NCBI RefSeq assembly: GCF_025144465.1
Contig: NZ_CP083553.1
Span: 2,168,001-2,232,000, forward strand
Length of the DNA stretch: 64,000 nucleotides
Origin: Leisingera sp. S132
GTDB lineage: Bacteria; Pseudomonadota; Alphaproteobacteria; Rhodobacterales; Rhodobacteraceae
Reading direction: 5' to 3'
How positions within the stretch are numbered: position 1 is the first letter of the stretch; the number at the start of each line of letters is the position of its first letter. The notes beneath the pieces are model-generated. The model worked only from the letters and a program-made list of their open reading frames with translations, did no database searches and was not told the origin of the DNA. This document shows positions 1 to 8,656 of the stretch, piece by piece. A program made the translations under genes and the position numbers.

Positions 1-357
1 GACGTCGATCTGGCAGGCGGCGTGATCGCGGCTCAGGCCACCACCATCCAGGCGGCCTTCATCGCTGAGCAGGGCTGGACCCTGGTCGAATTCGCCACCC
101 CGGAAGAAACCGTCGCGGCCGTGCGCAACGGCGAAGCTGACGCGGTTCTGGCCGACAAGAGCTTCCTCGACACCGTGGTTGGCGACGATCTGGTGATGCT
201 GGAGAAATCCGAATCCCTGGGCGGCGGCGTTGGCATGGGCTTCCGCGAGTCGGATGCGGAACTGCGCGGCAAGTTCGATGCGGCAATCCAGTCGATGAAA
301 GACGACGGCTCGCTCAATGAACTGATCGCCAAGTGGGAAGTGTCCTCCCAGTGGTAA
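1..357 (+). CDS. ABC transporter substrate-binding protein, C-terminal part (amino-acid/amine type)
   Basis: The reading frame is open from base 1, so the start lies left of the window and about 118 C-terminal residues are visible. The segment reads like lobe 1/lobe 2 of a polar amino-acid binding protein (SBP family 3): a stretch on gene dose (EETVAAVRNGEADAVLADK) is followed by the typical end, with GFRESDAELRGKFDAA and then DGSLNELIAKWEVSSQW. Such proteins are periplasmic and bind the ligand for the membrane permeases. Two HisM/ArtQ-type permease genes follow 111 bases downstream on the same strand, so this is one transport operon. The ligand cannot be read from this fragment; the adjacent gamma-glutamylation genes suggest an amine or amino acid. 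Confidence 0.85.
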   Translation, partial: DVDLAGGVIAAQATTIQAAFIAEQGWTLVEFATPEETVAAVRNGEADAVLADKSFLDTVVGDDLVMLEKSESLGGGVGMGFRESDAELRGKFDAAIQSMKDDGSLNELIAKWEVSSQW

Positions 358-360
358 TCT

Positions 361-409
361 GATCCTGTTCCAGGATCTTGCAGGCCCGCGAGCCGCGGCA
401 CGCGGGCCT
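361..409 (+). promoter_or_regulatory. Two hairpins between binding-protein and permease genes
   Basis: Two perfect stems follow the binding-protein stop codon: GATCCTG/CAGGATC at 361-377 and AGGCCCGCG/CGCGGGCCT at 382-409. Neither has a T-run, so they look like the mRNA-stabilising or partial attenuating hairpins commonly found between binding-protein and permease genes, giving more binding protein than permease. That role is inferred from position. Confidence 0.6.
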
Positions 410-468
410 CATTCATTCGCTTCCGGCGCACACAGCTCCGGGCGTGAGCACAGAAAGACAGGGTACAT

Positions 469-1353
469 ATGTTTTCCTATTGCACGGACCCATCCACGCT
501 TGAGGGGCTGAACTGGCTCAGCTGCTACCTGACCACCGGCAAGCATGTGAACCTTTACATCTCGGTCTTCGTGGTGCTGGCCCTGCTGGCGATCACCGCG
601 CCGGTTGCACTGCTGTTCGGCTTTGGCGCTGCCAGTGCCGCCCGCTCCACATTCCTGCCGCTGCGCTGGTTCGGCAAGGGCTACACCAGCATTGTGCGCG
701 GCGTTCCCGACATCGCCTTCTTCCTGTTCTTCGTCATCGCGCTCGATCAAGCGTTTGAGTGGATGCGCCACAAGGTGAAATGCCCGGACTGGGACCAGCC
801 GATCCGCCAGGGCATCGACTTTGTGGTCTGCGACGCGGCCAAGCTGCCGCTGTCCACCTCGCCGCAATGGGTGCATGAGACCTACGGCTTTTTCCTGGCG
901 GTGCTGACCTTCTCGATCGTTTTTGGCGCCTTTGCTGCCAACGTGCTGTTTGGCGCGATGCGCGCCGTGCCGCGCGCCCAGATCGAAACGGCGGAGGCCT
1001 ACGGCATGACCCACCGCCAGGCGTTCTGGCGCATCCTGGTGCCGCAGATGTGGGTCTATGCGCTGCCGGGCCTGTCGAACCTGTGGATGGTGCTGATCAA
1101 GTCCACGCCGCTCTTGTTCCTGCTGGGGGTAGAAGACATCGTTTACTGGGCACGGGAGCTGGGCGGCACCAAGACCGCGCGCTTCACCGACTACCCGCAC
1201 CCGAACTGGCATGTCTGGTATTTCGCGGCCCTGCTGGTGTTCTACCTCTGCTTTACCAAAGTCTCCGAAGTTGTGCTGGACCGCATCATGGCCCGCCTGA
1301 CCAAGGGCCAGGCCACTGCAGCAGGTGAAGCCCAAAGAAAGGCAGCGGCATGA
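469..1353 (+). CDS. Amino-acid-type ABC transporter permease
   Basis: A 294-residue inner-membrane permease of the HisM/ArtQ family. Hydrophobic segments are visible near residues 25-50, 75-95, 140-165 and 240-265. The cytoplasmic EAA loop that contacts the ATPase reads IETAEAYGMTHRQAFWRILVP (about residues 172-192). The loop between the early helices is longer than usual and contains two cysteines (KCPDWDQ, VVCDAAK). The ATG at 469 follows ACAGGG at a fair distance. It overlaps the next permease gene by four bases (ATGA), which indicates translational coupling. No ATPase gene is seen in the window; it probably lies to the left or elsewhere. Confidence 0.88.
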   Translation: MFSYCTDPSTLEGLNWLSCYLTTGKHVNLYISVFVVLALLAITAPVALLFGFGAASAARSTFLPLRWFGKGYTSIVRGVPDIAFFLFFVIALDQAFEWMRHKVKCPDWDQPIRQGIDFVVCDAAKLPLSTSPQWVHETYGFFLAVLTFSIVFGAFAANVLFGAMRAVPRAQIETAEAYGMTHRQAFWRILVPQMWVYALPGLSNLWMVLIKSTPLLFLLGVEDIVYWARELGGTKTARFTDYPHPNWHVWYFAALLVFYLCFTKVSEVVLDRIMARLTKGQATAAGEAQRKAAA

Positions 1354-2156
1354 GTTGCGTTGAAACGATCCAGGCCTATGCCTTCCGCTCCCTGGGCTTT
1401 GGCGAACGGCTTCTGCCGCGGGGCGAATATACCCTGTGCGAGCATTTCACCCTGATCGGCTCCGGCCTGATCTGGAACGTCTATTTCGGGGCGCTGGCGC
1501 TGATGACCGGCTTCTTCCTGGCCGTCGCCCTGGCGGTTGGCAAGTCCAGCTCCAATGCGCTGTTCCGCAAACCAGCGGAGTGGTTCATCTTCGTGTTCCG
1601 CGGCAGCCCCCTGTTCATACAGTTCTTCTTTGCCTACGCCTGCTTCCTCAGCCTGAAAGGCGTCTCCAGCTTCTTTGACCCGTTCACCTCCGCCTGGCTG
1701 GGGGCGCTGGTCGTTCTGTTCTGCAATACCGCAGCCTACTCGGGCGAGATCTTCTACGGCGCCCTCCTGTCGATCCCCAAGGGCGATATCGAGGCCGCCG
1801 ATGCCTATGGCATGACCGGCTGGAACCGCTTCCGCCGCATCACCTTCCCGACCATGCTGCGGCTGGCCTGGCCTGCTTATACCAACGAGGCGATATTCCT
1901 GTTCCACGCAACTACGCTTGTGTTCTTCTCCGGCTTCCCGGCCTGGCGGCAGCAGGGCGACGCGCTGTATTACGCCAGCTATTTCGCGGACAAGACCTTC
2001 AACCCGTTTGTCCCCTACCCGATCCTGGCCTTCTACTTCATCCTGCTGACGCTGGTGATCATTTCCTTGTTCGGCTTTGTGAACCGGCGGCTGAACCGGC
2101 ACCTGCCGCAGGAACGGCGCGCCAAGCCCAGGCTGAGGATCAGCCTGATCCGCTAA
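1350..2156 (+). CDS. Amino-acid-type ABC transporter permease (second subunit)
   Basis: A 268-residue partner permease of the same family. The EAA loop is read at IEAADAYGMTGWNRFRRITF, and hydrophobic segments flank it (about residues 33-60, 75-105, 120-140, 225-250). FRGSPLFIQFFFAYACF is the conserved region that precedes the EAA loop in HisQM-type permeases. It starts inside the stop region of the previous permease and ends just before a strong terminator at 2163-2190. So the operon binding protein-permease-permease ends here and the following ligase genes have their own promoter. Substrate is inferred only from context. Confidence 0.88.
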   Translation: MSCVETIQAYAFRSLGFGERLLPRGEYTLCEHFTLIGSGLIWNVYFGALALMTGFFLAVALAVGKSSSNALFRKPAEWFIFVFRGSPLFIQFFFAYACFLSLKGVSSFFDPFTSAWLGALVVLFCNTAAYSGEIFYGALLSIPKGDIEAADAYGMTGWNRFRRITFPTMLRLAWPAYTNEAIFLFHATTLVFFSGFPAWRQQGDALYYASYFADKTFNPFVPYPILAFYFILLTLVIISLFGFVNRRLNRHLPQERRAKPRLRISLIR

Positions 2157-2162
2157 ACGCAG

Positions 2163-2190
2163 AATGGCTCCCTCGGGAGCCATTTTCTTT
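2163..2190 (+). terminator. Rho-independent terminator after the permease operon
   Basis: Perfect ten-base stem AATGGCTCCC/GGGAGCCATT with a two-base nominal loop, followed by TTTCTTT. It lies 6 bases after the second permease stop. Confidence 0.85.
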
Positions 2191-2280
2191 GGGCGCACCC
2201 CAAGCACGGACAGACATACGGTCCCCCAAGCGGCCCGGCGCGCGTCCCTGAAACACGCCTTCCCGCCACCGCTTCAAACT

Positions 2281-2290
2281 TTTGATCAAA
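2281..2290. promoter_or_regulatory. Palindrome TTTGATCAAA, candidate operator 1
   Basis: The ten-base palindrome lies 62-71 bases before the ligase start, just upstream of a possible promoter (TTGGCG at 2296-2301, 17-base gap, TAGGGT at 2319-2324). The same ten bases occur at 3736-3745 in front of the amidotransferase gene. Two identical palindromes before two genes of one pathway suggest a shared regulator; the regulator is not known. Confidence 0.45.
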
Positions 2291-2351
2291 TTATCTTGGC
2301 GAATGGATTTCCTTAGGCTAGGGTTGGCGCAACGCACGAATGGAGCCCCAA

Positions 2352-3671
2352 ATGGACCTGCCCGGACTGAAGACAATCCGCATTGCCGCCTGTGACATGA
2401 ATGGCCAGATGCGCGGCAAGCGGCTGCCCGCAAGCCAGGCAGGCAAGCTGGAAAGCGGCGGCGCGCGGATGCCGGTTTCCGCCCTCAACGTCGACCTGTG
2501 GGGCCGCGATGTCGAAGACAGTCCGCTGGTGTTTGAAACCGGCGACGCCGACGGCGTGATGCTGCCCACCGAACGCGGCCCGGTGCCGATGCCCTGGCTT
2601 AAGACCGCGTCGGCGCTGGTGCCGATGGCGATGTACTGGGAGGATGGCTCCCCTTTTCTGGGCGATCCCCGCCATGTGCTGGGCGAAGTGCTGTCGCGCT
2701 ACACCGCCCGCGGCTGGACCGTAGTTGCCGCGACCGAGATGGAGTTCAGCCTGCTGGACGACAGCGGCGCCCGCCCGGCCCCGCCGATCGACCCGCTCAC
2801 GGGGCGCGAACTGGACCAGCAATCGGTGCTGTCGATTGCCGAACTGGACGCTTTTGACGAGTTCTTCTCCGATCTCTACGACGGCGCAGAGGCGATGGGC
2901 ATTCCGGCACAGGACGCCATTTCCGAGGCCGGCCTCGGCCAATTCGAGATCAACCTTCTTCATCAGGAAGCCATGCGCGCCGCCGATGATGCGTGGCTGT
3001 TCAAGGCTTTGGTGAAAGGGCTTGCGCGCAAACACGGTTTTGCCGCGACCTTCATGGCCAAACCCTATGCCGACGAGGCCGGTATCGGTATGCATGTGCA
3101 TTTTTCGGTCGAGGATCAGGACGGCAACAACATCTTTGATGACGGCAGCGACAAAGGGTCTGATCTGCTGATGCACGCAGTGGCCGGTTGTCTGGCGGCG
3201 ATGCCTGCCAGCTCGCTGATCTTTGCCCCGCATGGCAACTCCTATGACCGGCTGGTGCCGGGCGCCCACGCCCCGGTCAGTGCCGCCTGGGCCTATGAAA
3301 ACCGCACCGCTGCCATCCGCATTCCCGGCGGCAGCCCCAAGGCGCGCCGCATCGAGCACCGGGTCGCAGGCGGCGACATCAATCCCTACCTGATGCTCGC
3401 CGCGGTACTGGGCGCGGCCATGGCCGGGATCGAAGACAAGATGCAGCCGCCCGCCCCTTCCGACGGCAACATCTACGAGATCGAGGGCCTGCCGCAGCTG
3501 GCCGCTGATTGGGAGACCGCGATCAACTGGTTCGACACCGACCCGCTGATCGCCCGCATTCTGCCGGACCTCGCCATCCGCAACCTGGTGATGACCAAGC
3601 GGCAGGAGCTCAAGGGCTTTGCGGAACGCCCCGGGGAAAGCCATTGGCTGTCCTGGCTGGAAGCGGTATAA
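2352..3671 (+). CDS. Glutamine synthetase family ligase (PuuA/GlnT-like)
   Basis: A 439-residue member of the glutamine-synthetase superfamily, of the type that ligates glutamate to an amine with ATP (gamma-glutamylputrescine synthetase, GMAS). Metal and substrate motifs are present: ATEMEFSLL (about 131-139), GQFEINLL, MHVHFSVED, the glutamate-binding NSYDRLVPGAHAP, ENRTAAIRIPG, IEHRVAGG and NPYLMLAAVLGA. The ATG at 2352 is preferred over 2340 because GGAG at 2342-2345 then sits six bases upstream. It lacks the adenylylation loop pattern of GlnA. A second paralogue lies at 4437, with an amidotransferase between, which fits a gamma-glutamyl catabolic route in the cytoplasm. The amine substrate is unknown. 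Confidence 0.88.
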   Translation: MDLPGLKTIRIAACDMNGQMRGKRLPASQAGKLESGGARMPVSALNVDLWGRDVEDSPLVFETGDADGVMLPTERGPVPMPWLKTASALVPMAMYWEDGSPFLGDPRHVLGEVLSRYTARGWTVVAATEMEFSLLDDSGARPAPPIDPLTGRELDQQSVLSIAELDAFDEFFSDLYDGAEAMGIPAQDAISEAGLGQFEINLLHQEAMRAADDAWLFKALVKGLARKHGFAATFMAKPYADEAGIGMHVHFSVEDQDGNNIFDDGSDKGSDLLMHAVAGCLAAMPASSLIFAPHGNSYDRLVPGAHAPVSAAWAYENRTAAIRIPGGSPKARRIEHRVAGGDINPYLMLAAVLGAAMAGIEDKMQPPAPSDGNIYEIEGLPQLAADWETAINWFDTDPLIARILPDLAIRNLVMTKRQELKGFAERPGESHWLSWLEAV

Positions 3672-3733
3672 ACCCGCTTTGCCTGCGGCGTCCGGCAAGG
3701 CCCTTGCCCGCTGCGGCTCCCTCGGCTAGGCTC

Positions 3734-3747
3734 AATTTGATCAAATT
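3734..3747. promoter_or_regulatory. Palindrome AATTTGATCAAATT, candidate operator 2
   Basis: Fourteen-base perfect palindrome with the TTTGATCAAA core at 3736-3745, 9 bases before the amidotransferase start and directly downstream of CGGCTAGGCT, a possible -10 region. In this position a bound protein would block transcription or translation start. The core is identical to the site at 2281. Confidence 0.45.
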
Positions 3748-3756
3748 TGGTGACTC

Positions 3757-4437
3757 ATGAAAATCGGCATCCTGCAAACCGGCCACTCCCCCGAAGACCT
3801 GTTCGGAGACTTCGGCGACTACGACGCCATGTTCCGCGACATGCTGGATGGTAACGGGTTTGAGTTTCAGACCTGGGCGGTGGTGGACGGCATTCTGCCT
3901 GACGGGCCTCAGGACGCCGACGCCTGGCTGATCACCGGCTCCAAGCACGGCGCCTATGAGGACCACGCCTGGATTCCGCCGCTGGAGGATCTGATCCGGG
4001 CCATCCATGCGCAGAAGCAGCCGCTGGCCGGCATCTGCTTCGGCCATCAGATCATCGCCCAGGCGCTTGGCGGCAAGGTCGAGAAGTTCGAAGGCGGCTG
4101 GGCCGTCGGCCCGGTCACCTATCAGGCGGATGGCAAGGACCTGACACTGAACGCCTGGCACCAGGACCAGGTGGTGAAGCTGCCCGAAGACGCCCGCGTG
4201 CTTGGCGGCAATGATTTTTGCCGGAACGGCATCCTCGCCTATGGCGACCACATCATCTCCTGGCAGCCCCATCCTGAATTCCCCAATGCCTTCGTTGGCG
4301 GCCTGATCGAAAAACGCGGCCGCGGCGTGGTGCCTGACGACCTGCTGGACCGTGCAGCCGCTGCGCTGGACACCCCCGTGGACAACCAAGATATCGCAAC
4401 CCTCCTCGCAGATTTTTACAGGAAAGAGAGGACCTAA
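3757..4437 (+). CDS. Class I glutamine amidotransferase-type hydrolase
   Basis: A 226-residue cytoplasmic protein with the class I amidotransferase triad. The nucleophile is Cys94 in GICFGHQIIAQALGG, and His172/Glu174 lie in WQPHPEF. The fold resembles GMP-synthase-like GATase1 proteins without a synthetase domain. Between two glutamine-synthetase-like ligases the likely job is hydrolysis of a gamma-glutamyl bond, as PuuD does for gamma-glutamyl-GABA, although the sequence is not the PuuD subfamily (peptidase C26) at a glance. Its stop codon overlaps the next start (TAATG), so the two are translationally coupled. A TTTGATCAAA palindrome lies just upstream. Confidence 0.85.
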   Translation: MKIGILQTGHSPEDLFGDFGDYDAMFRDMLDGNGFEFQTWAVVDGILPDGPQDADAWLITGSKHGAYEDHAWIPPLEDLIRAIHAQKQPLAGICFGHQIIAQALGGKVEKFEGGWAVGPVTYQADGKDLTLNAWHQDQVVKLPEDARVLGGNDFCRNGILAYGDHIISWQPHPEFPNAFVGGLIEKRGRGVVPDDLLDRAAAALDTPVDNQDIATLLADFYRKERT

Positions 4438-5795
4438 TGTCAGCCTGGCTCGACACCCTTCCCGAAGCAGCAAAAGCCTATCTGGAGGGGCGTCGTCTCG
4501 ACGAAGTCGAATGCGTTATCTCGGACCTTCCCGGTATCGCCCGCGGCAAGGCGGTACCGGCATCGAAGTTCGCAAAGACCGACTATTTCCATCTGCCCGA
4601 CAGCATCTTTTACCAGACCATCACCGGGGACTGGGCCGATGCCGCGGATGAGGACGGCTGGATCGAAAAGGACATGACCCTGAGACCGGACATGTCGACG
4701 GCCACGGCTGCGCCCTGGACCGGCGACTGGACCCTGCAGGTGATCCACGACGCCTATGACCGGCATGACCAGCCGATCCCCTACAGCCCGCGCAACGTTC
4801 TGAAGCGCGTGGTGCAGCTGTACCACGACAGGGGCTGGAAACCGGTTGTGGCGCCGGAGATGGAGTTTTTCCTGGTTGCCCGCAATATCGACCCCGCCAA
4901 GGAGATCGAGCCGATGATGGGCCGCTCCGGCCGCCCGGCTGCGGCGCGTCAGGCCTATTCGATGACTGCAGTGGACGAGTTCGGCCCCGTCATCGACGAC
5001 ATCTACGACTTTGCCGAGGCGCAGGGCTTCGAGATCGACGGCATCACCCAGGAAGGCGGCGCCGGCCAGCTGGAGATCAACCTGCGCCACGGCGATCCAG
5101 TCAAGCTGGCGGATGAGGTGTTCTACTTCAAGCGCCTGATCCGCGAGGCGGCGCTGCGCCACGACTGCTTTGCCACTTTCATGGCCAAGCCGATCGAGGA
5201 TGAGCCCGGTTCGGCCATGCACATCCACCATTCGATCCTGGATGTGGAAACCGGCCAGAACATCTTCTCCGGCCCCCAGGGCGGCGAGACGGACGCGTTC
5301 TACAACTTCATCGCAGGTTTGCAGAACCACCTGCCTGCCGGTCTGGCTGTGATGGCACCCTATGTGAATTCCTACCGCCGCTACGTGAAAGACCACGCCG
5401 CGCCGATCAATCTGGAATGGGCGCGCGACAACCGCACCACCGGCATACGCGTGCCGCTGTCTGGCCCTGAGGCGCGGCGGGTGGAAAACCGCATCGCCGG
5501 CATGGACTGCAACCCCTATCTGGGCATCGCTTTGTCGCTGGCCTGCGGCTATCTCGGCCTGATCAACGAGGAGCGCCCGCGCAAGCAGTTCAAGGGCGAC
5601 GCCTATGAAGGCGAAGGCGATATCCCGCAGGTGATGGGCCAGGCGCTGGACCTGTTCGACGAGGCCAAGGAGCTGCACGAGGTGCTGGGGGCGGACTTTG
5701 CCCGCGTCTACTCCATCGTGAAGCGCGCCGAGTATGAGGAGTTCCTGCAGGTGATTTCCCCCTGGGAGCGCGAGCATCTGCTGATGAACGTCTAA
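4437..5795 (+). CDS. Glutamine synthetase family ligase (second PuuA/GlnT-like paralogue)
   Basis: A 452-residue glutamine-synthetase-superfamily ligase. Motifs: APEMEFFLVA (about 139-148), GAGQLEINLRHGD, MHIHHSILD, NSYRRYVKDHAAP (glutamate-binding), DNRTTGIRVP, VENRIAGMDCNPYLG. It is clearly diverged from the upstream ligase (different N-terminus and HIHH versus HVHF), so the two probably act on different amines or different steps rather than being a recent duplication. It starts on the last base of the amidotransferase stop codon. A hairpin follows at 5801-5828 and the FAD oxidase gene starts about 100 bases later. Confidence 0.88.
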   Translation: MSAWLDTLPEAAKAYLEGRRLDEVECVISDLPGIARGKAVPASKFAKTDYFHLPDSIFYQTITGDWADAADEDGWIEKDMTLRPDMSTATAAPWTGDWTLQVIHDAYDRHDQPIPYSPRNVLKRVVQLYHDRGWKPVVAPEMEFFLVARNIDPAKEIEPMMGRSGRPAAARQAYSMTAVDEFGPVIDDIYDFAEAQGFEIDGITQEGGAGQLEINLRHGDPVKLADEVFYFKRLIREAALRHDCFATFMAKPIEDEPGSAMHIHHSILDVETGQNIFSGPQGGETDAFYNFIAGLQNHLPAGLAVMAPYVNSYRRYVKDHAAPINLEWARDNRTTGIRVPLSGPEARRVENRIAGMDCNPYLGIALSLACGYLGLINEERPRKQFKGDAYEGEGDIPQVMGQALDLFDEAKELHEVLGADFARVYSIVKRAEYEEFLQVISPWEREHLLMNV

Positions 5796-5800
5796 AGCCG

Positions 5801-5828
5801 CAGGCGCTGCGCCCAGGTGCAGCGCCTG
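5801..5828. promoter_or_regulatory. Ten-base hairpin after second ligase
   Basis: CAGGCGCTGC/GCAGCGCCTG, perfect, eight-base loop, without a T-run. It may be a weak terminator or a processing or stability hairpin between the ligase and oxidase genes. Confidence 0.4.
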
Positions 5829-5901
5829 TGCACTTGAGTACTTTGGCAAAGAAGAACTGCGGGACGCCTTCCGGGGCCCCCGCCAACAGGTGAGGTGCGG
5901 G

Positions 5902-7212
5902 ATGGCGATGAACCTGCTCTATTCCAATGACCGCAAGGGCGAGTATCCGGACAGCTGGTATGCGGCGACCGCCGCGCCGCTGGAGCGCTTTCCCGCGCTG
6001 GACAGCGACATAAAGGCGGACGTCTGCATCGTCGGCGGCGGCTACACGGGCCTCTCTGCCGCGCTGCATCTGGCAGAAGCCGGCCTGTCCGTTACTCTGC
6101 TGGAAGCGCAGCGGGTGGGCTTTGGCGCTTCGGGCCGCAACGGCGGCCAGCTGGGCAGCGGCCAGCGGATGGAGCAGGACGGGCTGGAAAAGCTGGTCGG
6201 TTTGGATGATGCCCGTAAGCTCTGGGATCTGGCCGAAGGTGCCAAGGATCTGGTGAAGGATCTGGTGGCCCGCCACGGCATCGACTGCCACCTGAAGCCC
6301 GGCGTCGCGCACGCCTGTTTCTCCAAGGGCGAAACGGCGCATGAGCACACCTACGCGGAACATCTGCAAAACCGCTACGGCTATGATCAGATCGAGCTGC
6401 TGGACCGCGACGCGATGCAGGCGCTCTGCCCGTCGCAGGCCTATGTTGGGGGCTCTCTCGATATGGGTGCGGGCCATCTGCATCCGCTTGCCTATGTGCT
6501 GGGGCTGGCCCGCGCAGCCGCCGCTGCCGGGGCCGTGATCCACGAGGGCAGCGAAGTGCTGGACATCCAGGAGGGCCGCCAGCTGCGAATCCGCACCGCG
6601 GGCGGCACCGTAACCGCGGGCCACTTGATCCTGGCCTGCAACGGTTACCTCGGCGGGCTGAACGGCCAGGTGGCAGCACGGGTGATGCCAATCAACAACT
6701 TCGTGGTGGCCACCGAACCGCTGGGCGAGGACGCCGCCCGGGTGCTGACCCGTGACGTCGCCGTCGCGGACACCAAGTTCGTGGTCAACTACTTCCGCCT
6801 CAGCCATGACAAGCGGCTGCTGTTCGGCGGCGGCGAGAGCTATGGCTACCGGTTCCCGTCAGATATTCAGGCCACAGTGCGCAAGCCTATGGCCGAGATC
6901 TTCCCGCATCTGAAGGATGTGAAGATCGACTATGCCTGGGGCGGCACTCTGGGCATCACCATGAAACGGATGCCCTACCTGGCACGTCTGGCACCCAATG
7001 TGCTGACCGCCTCCGGCTACTCCGGCCATGGTGTCGGCACCGCAACCCATGCGGGCCAGCTGATGGCGCAGGCGATCCGGGGCCAAGCCGAGGGGTTCAA
7101 TACCCTGGCACGTGTCCCCGCCCCGCGCTTTCCGGGCGGGCCGCGGATGCGCTCGCCGCTGCTGGTGCTGGCGATGACCTGGTTTGCCATGCGCGACCGG
7201 CTGGGCGTCTAG
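5902..7212 (+). CDS. FAD-dependent amine/amino-acid oxidase (PuuB/DAO family)
   Basis: A 436-residue flavoprotein. The dinucleotide-binding motif VCIVGGGYTGLSAALHLAEAG is followed by GASGRNGGQL, typical for gamma-glutamylputrescine oxidase (PuuB) and related DAO-family enzymes. The C-terminal FAD region reads GYSGHGVGTATHAG. Downstream of two gamma-glutamyl ligases, it probably oxidises the gamma-glutamylated amine to an aldehyde with release of ammonia or amine and hydrogen peroxide. The ATG at 5902 is preferred to GTG 5890 or ATG 5908 because GAGG sits about six bases upstream. No aldehyde dehydrogenase (PuuC) is seen nearby. Confidence 0.85.
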   Translation: MAMNLLYSNDRKGEYPDSWYAATAAPLERFPALDSDIKADVCIVGGGYTGLSAALHLAEAGLSVTLLEAQRVGFGASGRNGGQLGSGQRMEQDGLEKLVGLDDARKLWDLAEGAKDLVKDLVARHGIDCHLKPGVAHACFSKGETAHEHTYAEHLQNRYGYDQIELLDRDAMQALCPSQAYVGGSLDMGAGHLHPLAYVLGLARAAAAAGAVIHEGSEVLDIQEGRQLRIRTAGGTVTAGHLILACNGYLGGLNGQVAARVMPINNFVVATEPLGEDAARVLTRDVAVADTKFVVNYFRLSHDKRLLFGGGESYGYRFPSDIQATVRKPMAEIFPHLKDVKIDYAWGGTLGITMKRMPYLARLAPNVLTASGYSGHGVGTATHAGQLMAQAIRGQAEGFNTLARVPAPRFPGGPRMRSPLLVLAMTWFAMRDRLGV

Positions 7213-7356
7213 GCAGCGGCCCGAGCCGGTTTCCGCGCAACTCCGCAACAATTCTGTGAAATTTTGCCGGGCGCAGCAGATTCCGCCGCGTCCGGTCTTG
7301 GCATCCTGAGCACTTAGTTTTACATTTCTCAAAGCAACTATTCAGGATTTTGAAAT

Positions 7357-8562
7357 ATGGCCCTGCCGCCCAACGTTCATGACGCTGAACCCATTCCCGC
7401 AGCCGCCCGCGACGCCATCGACGCCCTGATGCAATCGGGCGACTTGTTCCGCTACACCGCGCCACAGGATGCGCCGGTCACGCTGCTGGAACAGGAGTAC
7501 GCGGAGCTTCTGGGCAGCAAATACGCGCTGGCGGTCTCCTCCTGCTCGGCGGCGCTGTTCCTGTCGCTGAAGGCGCTTGGCCTGCCCCGCGATGCCCGCG
7601 TTCTGATCCCGGCGTTCACCTTTGCCGCCGTGCCCTCCTCTGTGGTGCATGCCGACTGCGTGCCGGTGCTGTGTGAGGTGGCGGACAACTACCGCATCGA
7701 CATGGCTGATTTCGAAGCCAAGCTGGACAGCGTGCAGGCGGTGATCATCAGCCACATGCGCGGCCATACCTCAGACATGGACGCGATCATGGCTCTTTGT
7801 GAGGCCCGCGGCATTCCGGTGGTCGAGGATGCGGCCCATTCTCTGGGTACCACTTGGAATGGCCGGAACATCGGCACCATCGGCAAGGTGGGCTGCTTCT
7901 CTTTCCAGTCCTACAAGATGGTCAACGCCGGCGAAGGCGGTATCCTGATCACCGACGACGCCGACCTGATCGCCCGCGCCGCAATCATGTCCGGCGCCTA
8001 TGAGCACAACTGGAAAAAGCACAAGGGCCCGCATGGCGAAAACACCCCGGACCTGGAGCAGGCCTTTGCAAAGTGGCAGAACCAGCTGCCACTGTATAAC
8101 CTGCGGATGAGCAACCTCTCCGCCGCGGTGATCCGCCCGCAGCTGCCGGAACTGGCGCGCCGGGTACGCGACGGATTGGCCAACCACAACTATGTAGCGG
8201 AGCGGCTGAACGCCTCGCCTTTCTTCGACGTGCCCGCACCGCTGGGGCCGGAACGCCGCGCACCGGACTCAATCCAATTCAACCTGGTGGATCTGAGCGA
8301 GGCACAGACCCGTGCCTTTGCCGCCGCCGCAGAGGCCAAGGGCGTCAAGGTGCAGGTCTTTGGCCTGTCTACCGACAACGCCCGCGCCTTCTGGAACTGG
8401 CAGTTCCTGGGCGACCAGCCCGAGCTGCCCCAGACCCGCACCATGCTGATGAGGGCCTGCGACGTGCGCCTGCCGGTGCGCCTGACCCGCACGGAGCTGG
8501 ACGTGATTGCAGACATCCTGCTGGCTGCCGCAGAAGAGACAATGGGCAAAGCCGCCGCCTGA
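7357..8562 (+). CDS. DegT/DnrJ/EryC1/StrS family PLP aminotransferase
   Basis: A 401-residue PLP enzyme. The Schiff-base lysine is Lys187 in FSFQSYKMVNAGEGG, and VVEDAAHSLG carries the aspartate that contacts the pyridine nitrogen. Most members act on nucleotide-sugar ketones. Here no sugar genes are nearby, and it follows the gamma-glutamylation cluster at 144 bases, so it may act on a pathway intermediate instead. That is inference. A terminator follows at 8591-8616, which closes the cluster. Confidence 0.85.
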   Translation: MALPPNVHDAEPIPAAARDAIDALMQSGDLFRYTAPQDAPVTLLEQEYAELLGSKYALAVSSCSAALFLSLKALGLPRDARVLIPAFTFAAVPSSVVHADCVPVLCEVADNYRIDMADFEAKLDSVQAVIISHMRGHTSDMDAIMALCEARGIPVVEDAAHSLGTTWNGRNIGTIGKVGCFSFQSYKMVNAGEGGILITDDADLIARAAIMSGAYEHNWKKHKGPHGENTPDLEQAFAKWQNQLPLYNLRMSNLSAAVIRPQLPELARRVRDGLANHNYVAERLNASPFFDVPAPLGPERRAPDSIQFNLVDLSEAQTRAFAAAAEAKGVKVQVFGLSTDNARAFWNWQFLGDQPELPQTRTMLMRACDVRLPVRLTRTELDVIADILLAAAEETMGKAAA

Positions 8563-8590
8563 GATCGACAGTGCTTTAGCGAGTTCCCGC

Positions 8591-8616
8591 CCCGGCCCCT
8601 GCGCCGGGGCCTTTTC
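8591..8616 (+). terminator. Terminator after DegT-type aminotransferase gene
   Basis: Stem GGCCCC (8594-8599)/GGGGCC (8606-8611) with a six-base loop, followed by TTTT. Confidence 0.7.
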
Positions 8617-8656
8617 GCGATTGCAATCCAGTCTTGTGCCGTCCACGGTGCCGCTC

